A DNA stretch of 64,000 nt from the NCBI GenBank assembly GCA_037576195.1, contig CM075101.1, positions 28,644,001-28,708,000 on the forward strand. Direction: 5' to 3'. This DNA is from Phytoseiulus persimilis (taxonomy: Eukaryota > Arthropoda > Arachnida > Mesostigmata > Phytoseiidae). The position numbers and the translations under genes were made by a program. The notes under the pieces are model-generated. The model saw only the letters and a program-made list of their open reading frames with translations. It did no database searches and was not told the origin of the DNA. This document shows positions 1-12,300 of this stretch, in pieces; the stretch's first letter is position 1; each line of letters starts with the position of its first letter.

Positions 1-962
1 ATCCTGAAACCTCAGCCCAGGAACCTCGCCGACGGACCGTCTCAAGGATGCAAGGGAGACTCGGCTCAGACATGAATAGACATGTATTTCCATATTGCGG
101 ATCATGGAATTTCGCTGTATCACGGCGTTACGGAAAATGAATCCCTCAACACGGAATTACTGGGAAGGGAACTCATATGAATAGATGACGTTTCCTTCAC
201 GGATTATTTCAAATAAGTTCGCTGAGATATTCGGGCCTCCGGTATCCGCTACTCACGACTACGCAATGGGAAACACAATCAATATCGCTACATCAAGGAC
301 ATCTGGATTGTGAATCTGGGCGGAATCATTTTCCGTAACACGAAATTACGGAATGAATTCTCCGTAACACGGATATGAAGCAATCACCGTTTGCTCCGTG
401 TTCAGTGATTCACTCGATTCCGTCACGGCATAGAGTCAAGACATCGAGAATGCAACTGACTTCAGTGAAAATCCGGACGATATCAACGCATAAAAAACAA
501 ACGTTTCGATCTGCTAAAATAGAGACATGTATTTATATTATAATTCATCTCGAATCCGTTTCTGGGCTTCGTGACAGCTAGACTAATCAAATATTACACT
601 GTACAATAGCGCATCATGAACCGAAAAGACACGTGTAAAAGTCGTGACAGCTTTCCACCTCAAAGCTGTTCTTCCCTTTTATCGCTCACTTGTGACCTCA
701 TTCTCATCGAAAATGAACGGAGATTACTGACACTATTGCGTCTGCTCTGAAGGCCAGGATCAAATTCATGCCGAGAAGGTCAGAACCGATGGGATCGTTC
801 AACACAATCAGTGACTGCGACTTGGCCAAGATAAATGCTGGCAGCAATCCTCCATGAATTGAGCTATGGCAACAGAAGTTCAGCTTCGTATATATGCCTG
901 CGTATGCATGCACTTCCTGCACGGCGAGTTTTCAACGCACCTCTAGAAACATCACTCTTCAA
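1..962. other. 3' flank of sec15, no gene seen
   Basis: This stretch lies downstream of the sec15 stop codon. Only short open frames without recognisable content occur. It should include the sec15 3' UTR on the minus strand, but I found no canonical AATAAA close to the stop. Confidence 0.5.
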
Positions 963-3900
963 CTAGAGAGCGTTATTATTATGCGTAAAAATTCCGTTCG
1001 TTTGCGTCAGCATCCTAAGCTGCTTCATGGCTGACTCTTGAACTCGCTTCCGTTCCTTCTGCCGCTGGTTGAAGTTCAACAAAGTGTTGCGTTTCTTGTC
1101 CGCTGCGCACACCCTGGAATTCGTACGGAGATGACTCATGAGAAGGATGCATGACTGTTCCTTGAGGAAGGACATGGGCTAGCCCAGCTTCCATGAGGAA
1201 GGTGGCTGGATGGGCTCCTGGACTCACTTTTCCAGGATGATGAGAGCAGTCATGGCGTTGACTCGGAGGTACTTGACGTTGTTCTTGCCGTAGTCTTGAA
1301 CGTACGTGGCCCAGTCTTCGTCCATCACGAGCTCGACCAACTGCCGGAGCTCAACGAAGAACAACGGCAGAGCGTCTTGGTCGTTCAAGCCTTGGACGGG
1401 TTCCGAGTTTGCGAATTGCTCGCACTGGATCAGATCGAGATTGAACTGTTCAATCGCCCCCGTGGATATCGATTTCACTTCATCGTTACGGAGGAGATCC
1501 AACAGCCTCTTGGATAGGTGTTGGCAAGCGGTCATACAAGCCGTCTGCGCCACCTTGTCCTGCAACACGCATGTCAGTTAGAATATACCCGCACATCGGG
1601 AACGACCATCACCTGTTATCCGAAACTTCAAAGAATTGAGCTCCCGAAAGAGGAAAGGACGAGAAACTTGATTAGTTATTTGTAGTGTTTGTTAATGACA
1701 CAGGGACGGAATCACGCTTGTGACCCTGCGAGACCAAGCGATTCCGACCTGCACGAAAAAGGAAGATCCCGACGAAAGGTTAACGAGGCGACGGAACGAT
1801 CACGGCACAGGACTCCAGCGAGCGATTATAGCTTGTCTGAAGTCTCAATAAGGAGCACCAGCAGGAAATGCGAACACGGTACATGCATTCTAGCCACGAC
1901 ACCTCGAACGGGAGAATCTGTTTCATGCACAAACGTTGGAAAATCACACGCCAACGAACGGTTGTTCCCTTCAGAGGGATCCAGCGACAGAGCCGACGTC
2001 CAGTATACCGGGCGCACAGAGAGGATTCTTCGAAGAAGAAAAGATAGGAGAACCGTCACCAACATGGTTTCATACTAAAAGGTACAAACCTTAAATTCGG
2101 CGACATCGTATCGAACCTGTGGACAGCATGCATATCAAAACGGGTCGCGAGGGAAGGAGGGAAAAAAAATACACTGTTAGACTGGAACAAGATATTTCAT
2201 GGGAGAACTGAAAAACAGGAACTGCTCGAAGAGACACCACAGAGTAAGCAGCAACTCTGGTAGCGTTCGACGAGGGTCGCAACCGACTTTGGATGGATCT
2301 TACGGATGGCTCATTAGTGTGTACCACGACACGAGCCACGGGTGAAATAGTTGCCGTTGAAAAAGAAACACAATCCATTCACGGGTTCCATGCATCTCTA
2401 AAGCGCGCAACGCCCATGCTCTGCTACGATCCGCGATAACGGAATGTGAAACCCTGAAGCTTATGAACTCCGGAAAATCAATGCCAAAGTAGAGACGACT
2501 ACTTCGTGACTCCACGAGGTGTGTCCTAGATCTCCACAACAGGCACAGATGAGGCGATTCCTAGGCGCGCCGCTGGGGAACCCTATCAGCCACACAGGAC
2601 GTGTGGTATGTTGATGGCGATGATTTCGAAAATTTCATCCGATCGCCCATAAGATTGGCGGGAAAAGCCGGAGCGATTCACTCACCGGCAGATTCGTGAA
2701 AGCCTGGAAAACATTATTGAGGAAGGCTATCAGATCCAACATGTACGGAGATGCTGTTCCTTTGGCCTCCGCTGCTTGCCAATCGTAATTCGCCAGCTCG
2801 ATGCTTTCATCGATTTTTCGCTTGATTTGTTCGTAAATTTGATCTTCGGCGTCTTTCCGAGAGTCCTTGAAAGTGGATTTGCCTTGCAGCTTCGATACAT
2901 GATGTTTATTGCTTGATGACCTGAGGAAAGCCGAAAAGTCAGAGAACTACAACCTCTCTAGCGTTGTTCTGCGAAAGTATGGCAGATGAGTCTGATAACT
3001 CACTTGAATATAGACTGTATGTGGTCTTCGAGAAAGATCGAAGCATCCTCCAGATAATTCGTATTGATCGTGATCTGAATCAATTGGAGGAGACCCAGCG
3101 ACGGCTTCTTGATCAAAGCAGTCAAACACCCACTCAGAGTTCGAGTCAGGAGAAGATTTGTAGACTTGCGAACTTTCTCTTCAATTTCGGATTGACTGAA
3201 ATCGATAATGTCATTGCTATTACGAGAAGCTCCACCTTTCTCACCAACCTCGAACTCGAAAGACCTGAACGATGATGGTACCTTAGATTTAGGTCTTGGA
3301 GGAACTTCAGGGACTCGCCGATGAAATCCTTGACGTGCGTGTAAACAGCTGGTACGAATGTCGAGAATGGGAATTTCCGGGGGAAGGGGGATCTCTCTAG
3401 CACTTCATCCATGAACGGAAATTTGCTCAGAACGCGACTGAAATCGTTTGAAATGGGTTCCCATTGGATGTTACAGAAATCATTCAGTTTGTTTTCCCGT
3501 TCCGAATCACCGTCGTCAAGGTGGAATCAACGAATCTTTGATAACCCAGCTCACCAATATTCCTCTTCAGTATCAACCTGCATCGGGTGATAAGTGTCCT
3601 CCTCAAAGAGTTGGCGAAAAGAATCTCTGCACATCTTCATAAGAATCTCGTTGTAATGCTCGTAGACCTCCATCAAAAGTGACATCAGAGGTTCCACCTT
3701 GTAGCCGTAACCCTGGAGATCGGAAATGTCGCGGATGATTCGTGTCTCCACGGTTCGGATTGCCTGGAGTCACCGTAATGCTCGGGTGACCACTCTCGAC
3801 CTTCTCAGGTCTCCAGCGTCCGGCTCCATAAACTCACTTTCAGTGTGTACGCGAAGAGTGTGATGAGCTCCTTGATTTTAAGAATATTCGGTGCCTCCGT

Positions 3901-6323
3901 ACAGTACCCGGTGCTGGTCTGAAGAACCTCTGCGACTCTTCCCACAGCCCCCGCCCAAGAGGCTTCCAGATCGTTCTGAGAGAGTAGCCCTCCAGCGGTG
4001 TGTGCAATGTGCTCTTCGACTACGAAGAATCCTACAACTTCATTGAAGTATTGACGATATCCTTCGAGTGACGCCAATGAGTTAGCCGTGGGCTTCAGAG
4101 CGATCGTCGCTTGCTCGGCGCGGCCGCTCTGGTAGTACTCCTGGAACTTCTCTCCAACACCAAGAACCGTGAAGATGTGGTAGCACCGGTACACAGGACT
4201 GAAGTCCACAAATCCTTGAGCCCCTGTAACATTGCCGTCGTCCGAGTCGGAAGCGCCCTTGAGCCTGACTGCGCCGCTGGTGGATCCGTTGACGAGGCCA
4301 TCCATTTCTCGATGGTATTGTTCCGTTGCCTGAATGGAGACTCGTCGTGAACATGGTAAACTAGCTGGGGAGATTACGATTTCGAGAGTAGAATCGAGAC
4401 GGGACGGTTCAAGTTCCGATGAGGTTCACTGAATAGGCGAGTGCACAAGATAACGATTCCGATCCAGAGTCCAAAACCGGATTTGCCTGATGGAGTACCT
4501 GCTCGATGGCTTTATCACCAATTTTGGCAGAACATTTGTGGATACTCTCGAGGAAATCTTTGAGCTCGGTCATGCTGGCCTCTTCGATATGTTTCCTGAA
4601 TTGCGGCAACCTCTGCTCCATTGCGCTCGCAAACTTGTGTTTCTTGATCAGAGGCAGATACGTGTGCTCCAGCAGCTCGATCGTCTTCAATGCGGGGTAG
4701 TACCTGGATGAGACAAGTGTAGTAGTCTGTGAGCTTATTCCATTATTAAGCCGTTCTGAGCGCTGATTGAAGAGAAGACCATCATTCGACTGGAATACAG
4801 CTGTTAGTGCTACCTTTTTGCATTCATTTGTTCCGTCAGTTTCGAGTACATGTCCAGTACGGGTAGGCAGACAGACAGCGCTTCTATTGCAGCTTTGATA
4901 TTGCATTGGGTCCTCCGTACTTTGACGAGGGCTTCTCCTTTGGCAAGGGCCGTCTCTGTGCTGTCGCCCAGCTCTTGGTGAATCTCAGAAACTTCTTTCT
5001 GTAGATTGCGAAAAAGTTTCCAACTCAATCACACATCCCGGTCAGGCGCCGGGTGTTTAGGTGACGGATCACGTCGCTCACATTGAGATGATTGACTATA
5101 TCAGTTCTCGATTTGACGAACCTTGAGCTTGGCAGCTTGACTTTTGACTTGCAGCAGTTCGTTGATAGAATCGATGAATCCTTGATAATGAAAATTGCAC
5201 ATTTTCTGAATATCACCCGAGTGCTCGTCAATACGAGCTCGGAGTTTCTCCAAGAACTTGGCGTGATCGTCTCCATCATAGATGGCTCTGTAAAATATTG
5301 AAACGTAATCGACCAGTTGGGCTGTCGTGCATGTACTCAAGAGGTGTTGTTTCAGGTCCGAACGGATTCGTGAAGACTGTTCGAGAATAAGCTCTGAGGC
5401 CACCAGTACGAGAAGAATGGGCGACGATTTCCACGGCTGAATACTAGGTCTGAGGCACGCACAGGAGGAAGTTCTCGGTCTCGAGTAGACCGAAACGAGA
5501 GTTGATTCGATTTCCTCAATAGAAACAACAGCGACAGTTGCCTCGAGGTAACTTCAAGCCGTTGTCTCCAGAAACTCCGCAATCCGCTGTTTGAAATAAT
5601 CGTCCATCGCGCTGTCAACGTGATCTCGCCCGAACTGTTCCCTCAGGTGAACTGATGTCTTGACCACAAATATACGCAGCTGAAACACGCATCATTATCA
5701 TGCGGTTGAGGTCTATTTGAGCAAATCTCACTCGAGAATCCATCTCGACTCATTCCGTTCGACAACCGGATTCGGTTCGAAGTAAACCTCTAAACCAACA
5801 GCCAACAGCCGAGCCTGGGGAACCTCAATTCCAACCTAGCTCCATGTCCCTGCCCATATTTCTCTGGGTCGATAAACGACGGCAGCAGTTCTGATTCCGC
5901 CTCGAGAAGGAAAGAGAGATCACGAGCTTAACGCCGAATCTCCCTACTCGCACATCGGCGGCCGAGAGCACAGAAACACTCCGAAGAACTCCCTTTGCAA
6001 GCACTGATCAATTCAGCTGTCAAGTCATCGTCCCATCTTATTGGATCTTGAAGCAGGGAGAACCGTTTCGACATTTTGGAAATCAGGAGCGGTGACACTC
6101 CCACATTCGGTTGGTACGGATACCTGTGCCTGCTCGCTCGTCCAAGAGTATTTCCGGAGTTACTTGGCACCAACCGATCAGACATCCTAACAATTTACCT
6201 GAGAACATGACCGACTGACGTTGAATCGCTGGTTTCTATCTCTTTGAGGAGATGTTCGTGCTCCTGCTGTCTCCGTTTCTCTGCGTCCTCGACCGTCGGC
6301 AGTGGGATTTGTTCTGCTTCCAT
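963..6323 (-). CDS. sec15: Exocyst complex component 6 / Sec15, complete, 11 exons
   Basis: Sec15 is the exocyst subunit that receives GTP-bound Rab11/Sec4-type GTPases on secretory vesicles and helps tether them to the plasma membrane. Exons (minus, 5' to 3'): 6323-6199, 5287-5122, 4998-4814, 4703-4499, 4329-3838, 3712-3555, 3437-3282, 3195-3004, 2920-2686, 1559-1228, 1113-963. They join in phase to 2397 nt (798 residues; human EXOC6 is about 804). Family blocks seen: KMCNFHYQGF, CLPVLDMYSKL, SMTELKDFLESIHK, VDFSPVYRCYHIF, VVGFFVVEEHI, KSTNLLLTRTLSGCL, STFKDSRKDAE and KVAQTACMTACQHLS. An in-frame TAA lies upstream of the ATG at 6323, which supports that start. The region before VDFSPVY (exon 5 start) is shorter than in human. 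The C-terminal two-thirds contains the helical Rab-binding part. Introns run 83-170 bp except introns 1 (911 bp) and 9 (1126 bp). Exon order and phases were worked out by hand; identification is secure. Confidence 0.95.
5571..5680 (-). other. Possible extra exon inside sec15 intron 1
   Basis: On the minus strand a good acceptor (GCGTGTTTCAG) is followed by an open frame reading LRIFVVKTSVHLREQF... and ending ...RIAEFLETTA, then TGA. It has ordinary coding-like composition but does not match Sec15, and the main Sec15 model does not need it. It could be the last exon of a nested gene, an alternative terminator exon, or chance. I do not recognise it. Confidence 0.2.
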
Positions 6324-9300
6324 GTCGATGCGAACAGAGTTCAGAATCTCGATGCGTTAGCCGTCACATGATTCCGGACACCCTCGATTGCGGAGGAACT
6401 TCCTGTGCCCCAGGACAGGCACGAGAATGGGCTTGTTGATTTTGGGACTGAATCATTCAGCTCCAGCTATACACGAGCAGCTGAGTCGTCGCCTCCGTGG
6501 TCATAGACGAGACAACAGCGGAATGATTTCGACGACTGAATCGACGACGGCTGCTCTGGCCCGAAGCATTGACTTTTCGGACACCAAAGAATGTATGGGT
6601 ATACCGAAAACCTCCCGCTTCTCACACACCGCAGCAGCAGGCAGAGGCCATAGATTTATGCTCTGCCTGTTCGAACTATTCCACCGTCATCACTGCCAGC
6701 AGTGCGATGGACAAGAAGACGCACCACAAGAGAATCGTAGAAAACAGCCAGCACAACAACATTCTAAAGCAGGAGCAAACAGATGATGACGTGATCTTTG
6801 GCGCGGAACTGGCCTCAATTCAAACTTGGCTGTACATATTCGGAACCGGTCAGCCCGAGAGGAAGCAGACTCGCAATGCAACTCCCGCTCGCTCGCCGGA
6901 AACACTGGTGGGATCCTTCAGAGGGAGCCGAGGGCCGTCAGGATGCAGCCCCCGCGGTGTGTCCCGAATCATGTATCTTCGTCGTCACATGGTGTGTTCA
7001 GCGAGACTAAAACAGCTTGCTTACACACGTCAGTCGATCGGCCGTTGCACGGTCAGCTGAAGATTAGGAACCATGCAGCGATCGGCATTGGGAGTGCGTG
7101 ACAAAAAGGAGAGAACCCAACGCGAAGGAACCTCTCCGATCCATAGACCGTTGCCGGGGCAACCAGCTTGGGGCGTGATGGGGTGGTTTCCTCTGAATGA
7201 TACGAGTTGAATCTCAAATCAAGAGCCCTCGGAAAAGAGCTCCCATTTCGATGTTAACGCAAACGGAGCACAGGTCAATGTACCCAAAAGTTTTCATCCG
7301 AAAAAGTCGTCACCAGCCGGAGCAGGGTTTGGCGAACCGGAGCTCGTTTGGGGACGCAACAGGGGCTCTTGCACTGGCGGGGCTCTCACCGCATACCTTC
7401 ATGCCTCGCAACCTCGATGGAGATACCCACAGAGGAATCGGACTCGCCATAGGAAACCGTTGCTCTCCACCCAATCGCTCATGGGTCTCATTGTGCCGTT
7501 GTTGTGCCTTTCTTTGATTGCCGGTCGGATCAGCTTCCTCGGAAACAAGGCCGAGTCACGCCCCTGGGCCGCTGATCCATCCTCTTGACCCTCAGTGCCA
7601 ACCAAGGCCATGATCCCGGAGGAAGTTGGAGACTGGTTGCTACTCATCTTGACGAATGGTCAGAAGAAAAGTGACGCGTAGTTCACTGCTTCCCTAGACT
7701 TTGACCCTCAACCTGACAGTCACCAAGGCTTGCAGGTACTATCAATGAATGTGATCAACTATGACCAGATATGATTTCTGTGTTCCTGTATCAACCAGAA
7801 GTATAGTTGGGCCACAGGAAGTATCTCCGGTACACGGAAGCTCAGAGAATTTATACTCGACTGGAATCCGTCGATGTTTTTCTCTCGGGTTTATGTTGAG
7901 ACCGGAATTCCAGGAGCCTCCTTGGAACTTTTTTGGCCTACTCCACCTCCTCAGCCTTCCACATATAGTAATGATGACGTCGCTCCGGTTCAGTACGCTC
8001 ATAGTTCGGGCTTGATGTGGCTGCCAACAAGAACTCGGAAGTTCTCCTCAGCTGTCGAGAGCGCTCTAGATTCCGTTCGTATGTCGTTTTCAACCCGGAC
8101 TCGTCGAGGGGTAATCTCTGCTCCAGAGCTGGGGTCACGAGAGGAAGAATCGAAAGAAACACTGGTGCCTGTTCGATGTGTGATTGAACATATAGGGACG
8201 TGGGCTTGTCCCAATCGAGTTCCATAGGTTGTCAACATTGTCGTTGTGTTTCACATCCCCCGTTCCGGACTGATTCTGTTCTGAGACGCTTGGCCCGAGC
8301 TATCTAAAACTTGGGAGCACTGAATCCCAACTTTCTATTTATTGCCCTATTCGTATTTCGGCAGGGTAGGCATCAGTTTCCATTCAAGAGTTCGAAACTA
8401 TCAGTCAGATCGATTCTACATGGTATGAGCTCCGGTGGAAAATGAATTCAGAACTCCATATCTCTCGTCCTTCAGAGCCTGCGAGCCTTGGGGACGAGTC
8501 GGAGTTGAACTTGTGGACTCAATGGGTTGCGATAGTATCCCTGATGCGTCAAATGGGAGCCCGTGTCAGTTGGAAACGGCTCCCGAGGCCGATGCTTTAC
8601 AGCGCACTCCGCGTTTAACTGCTGAATCGGTGGAGAAGCGATGAATCGGCCTATGAAAGACGGTTCCCTGCCGTTCGTCCCAGATGATTAGACGCGCCAG
8701 TCACGGCCAGGAGCTGGTGAGAACTCACGCAGTACGATTGAGAACAAAGGCAGTTCTAAGCTCACGAAGGCCTCGCGGCGGAACAAGAATCTCGAGAAAA
8801 CCCGGAAACTCCGTCGCCACATGCAGTTGCGCACCCAGAGGGAGGTCACGAGTACATGCTCCTTCCAGGAAACACTTGCATCATACTTGGAAGGGCTGTT
8901 CCATTCCCCCTGTAATGATGGAAGGATCCCGCAAAGACTCTGTATCATCAGTCGTTGTGTCGTTGCGACACTGTGAAGAGTTGGGATTTGGTCGGACTCG
9001 TAGGGCCGACATCGGTCACATGGGGTCGCATCAAGTCACATAATCTATTTGGCGCGGAGCGAGCGTCCCAAGAGATCCATACTGGAGCATGAGGTGAGCA
9101 TTGAGCAGTCAGGTCACCCGACCCAATGGTGGTGTATTATGTTGAAGAACTTCGAGTGATTCTCACATGCGGGACTTCCTGAGATTGACTCGCTACTTTG
9201 TTTCAACAAGCTCCAACGGAATGTCCATATACGCTCATGAATTCAATATGTTGGGCTGTGCGAACGAGCGAGAACATCCAGACGAACTCGAGAAAATTAT

Positions 9301-12300
9301 TTCGGTTCATTGTATTTATTGTAAGTATTTTGGCTCGATTAGTGTTCACGGACAGGTAGTATCCGCTCCGTCTCCTACTTGAATGCCCGCCTTCTGACTC
9401 GATAGTCACCAGTCACCGATCTCTCCGTTCAGTGTGTATGATCGAGACACCACCATTCATTGATGCTACTTCCTTCCCATCAGGCATGCGAGCGGTGTAC
9501 ATCTCCATGAGACTCGAGGTGGCCACGTGAATCGCAATGCAACCTGGTCTTATGGAATGGAAGCCAAGTTCCGGTACAATACGTGGGAGGATCCGAGAGG
9601 GGTATCCTGACTCCAGTATTGGAAGGATGCCTTGAGTAGTAAAAATACAATGTGATAGGGTGGCGAAATGAAACTCGAGATTCGTCCAAGACGTTGCTCT
9701 GATTGACGCTATCGCGAGGTTCAGCAATTTCCAATAGTTAGAGAGGGTGCTTCGGCATGCTTCGAGAGGACCGTGAAATGAGGAAGCTCAGCTCTTTCGA
9801 CCGGTATTACCCAGGAGCCGGACCAAAACTGCACCTACGGATCATGTACCGCCTAGGATCACGACTATATGGGAATCGTGGAACGGAAGAGGTCTGTCCT
9901 CATTGTCGTCCACCAAAGTCGTGATTTTCTCGTCGAGCGGCCACATGTAGCTGATATCGAGGAACTGATATCGACAAGTCGAAGAAATCGCGCGGAGGAA
10001 TGAGATTTTTTTTAAACTCCTCATGGGACGAAATTCTGACTGATCGAGTAACTTGTACCTTCGCCAGCTTCCGGTACAGCTCAAAAGCGGTGGAAGGACG
10101 ATAACGAGCACGAATCGATGGAATGTCACCATTACGAAATGATGTTCTGACTACAGATTCTGAATACCACACCCAGCTCTTAATCAACGACTCTCTCTCC
10201 AACGAGAGCTCGAGCTGAGATAAGTTTGCTCTGACCGTCGTTGTTGTGGCTAAGCTGACGGTCAACTCGACAGAGGCGATCCGCGTGAACTTCTCTGGGT
10301 TTGAGCTCGCGTTGTATAAAGAGTCGATCATTGAGAACAGACTGAATGATTCAGCCATCTCGACATTCGAATTTTATATCAGCTTTCGATCCCAGTCCAA
10401 GACGCCATCAGGACGTTCTGTGATAGGGAGTTTCGGCGGAGGAATTATTGTGTGAGAATCAACAAAGTCCTCGCTTTGGACAGAGAGCTCGACACCATCA
10501 GGCTCCGAGAACCTATCGATCCCAGTCTCCATCCCTGTTCTGTCCATAATCTGACTTTGAACCATTGATGGAATAAAAATATATACGAAACGTTTCAAAC
10601 TAACAATCCGGATTATCCTCATTTCGAGTTTAAACATCCGTCGCTGGGTAATCGAGATGCTCAACCGCCTCTTTAGGCCCACTATCAATCAATCGCGATG
10701 TCGCGATCCCGTCCTCGGGCATGGCTCTTGGCGGGAAAATCAGCCAAGGTCCCGAACCAAGGCTTCGGAATTCCACCAAGGCAGAAGTCTCGCTTGCGGA
10801 TGAACTAGGCCTGAATTCCCTTGAATCGTTGGATGGAGCTTTCGAAGGGCTCTTCTGAACACTCCTTGCAATATGCATTCTTCGACGGCAGGGCTTCGAA
10901 TACCGGGGTCCTGCGATAACGACAATCCCACCATTCGGGGAAGCACCAATAGCTCATACTTGTGGATCAGAGAAATAATGTTAGAGATCCTTAAGCTTTG
11001 TGTGCTCACCTCCCTCCAACAACGATCCGCCGAATTCGCGGCTCGAAGCCGTCGGTCAGGGATACGGTGTTCTAAATAAATCCGAATAACATCTGATGCG
11101 TTTCAGCCGCTGAGATACCCTTGCTCTCATCCAGGGGTCCTTTTCGAAATCTCTCCGCTGAGGAGAACCATGTCGATGCTGTGTTCTGCGACTCGACATC
11201 TCAACTGATGTTGATATTTGAAGACGGAGGTTGACAGCTTGAGAAACTATCATAAGAGGTCCTGTCAGGGTCCACTCCTGATCGTAATTACCGGGGGTAC
11301 ATCATGGAATTTCGAGGGCTGAGCAGATCTCATCTCGTTGCAGTACCTCTGATGTGTTACATAGACGCTCAGGAATTGAGGAAGCCCAATGAGCCATTCA
11401 CTCGAAACGCACTCGTACAGAGCCTCTGTCAGTCTCAAGGGCTCCGCCGTTGACTCTTGGGCTGAGCTTTCCGGGAAGCAGTGGACTAAAAAACTCTCTC
11501 TTGTTGACATTAAACACCCATTGATGGCAGAACCGCGGGAGAAGAACCTCCAAGTTCTCAGTTTTATGTTGGCGTAGGATGTCGAGATGATTAGTCTTAT
11601 TACTTGTCGATGTCCGCGTGTGAATCGAGCCCGGGCGTTCCCCCCGACAATGTTCCACCCCTCCCGCCGTCCGATCAGAGATCATTTGCTCTGAATGCGA
11701 TTCGGTCATACCTGAGAATCGGGGATATCGTGACCACACCTCCAATGCTCTCGATTTCCCCAACGTAATATTCGAATCGTCGCTCCGCCGAGATGGATTC
11801 GGCTTCTTCAGGTGTCAACGCATCCTCGATGACTTCGACAACCTCGTCGTCCTCACTGTCGTCCACGTACGAAAGAACTCGCATTTCGTCCTTCGGTTGG
11901 AATGTTGCGGATGAAACTAGAGAGATGCTGACGGAACCTCACATCCGTGTGAGATTTCGCTCACCCACTAGCTATTCACAAGAACTATGGATAGTCAATG
12001 TTCCACTATAGCACCGATTATTCTCTCGAACCAGCATCCAAGTTTTCCTCACGAAAAAACAGAGTCGAACGTCGTGAGATCGGACAGCGCGCGCCGGCCA
12101 GCTCTTTCGAAGGGCTTCATGGACAGCACTACAGTCAAGAAGCGAGCGAAACGCCAACTGGATATGGGCTCACCACCTTTGGACCCATAGACGAGGATTA
12201 AATGACAGTCACTTAGTAAGACAGACACTTTCCCTAGTAGACGTCAGCCCACATTTCGCCGTGCGTAGCACTATCGCGACATCAATGCCGTCAATGCGTG

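Noticed and set aside
3265..3281. A 17-bp GT..AG intron between sec15 exons 7 and 8
   Set aside because: It is too short to splice. Using the acceptor ending at 3196 instead gives an 86-bp intron and the same residue count as human EXOC6 in this region.
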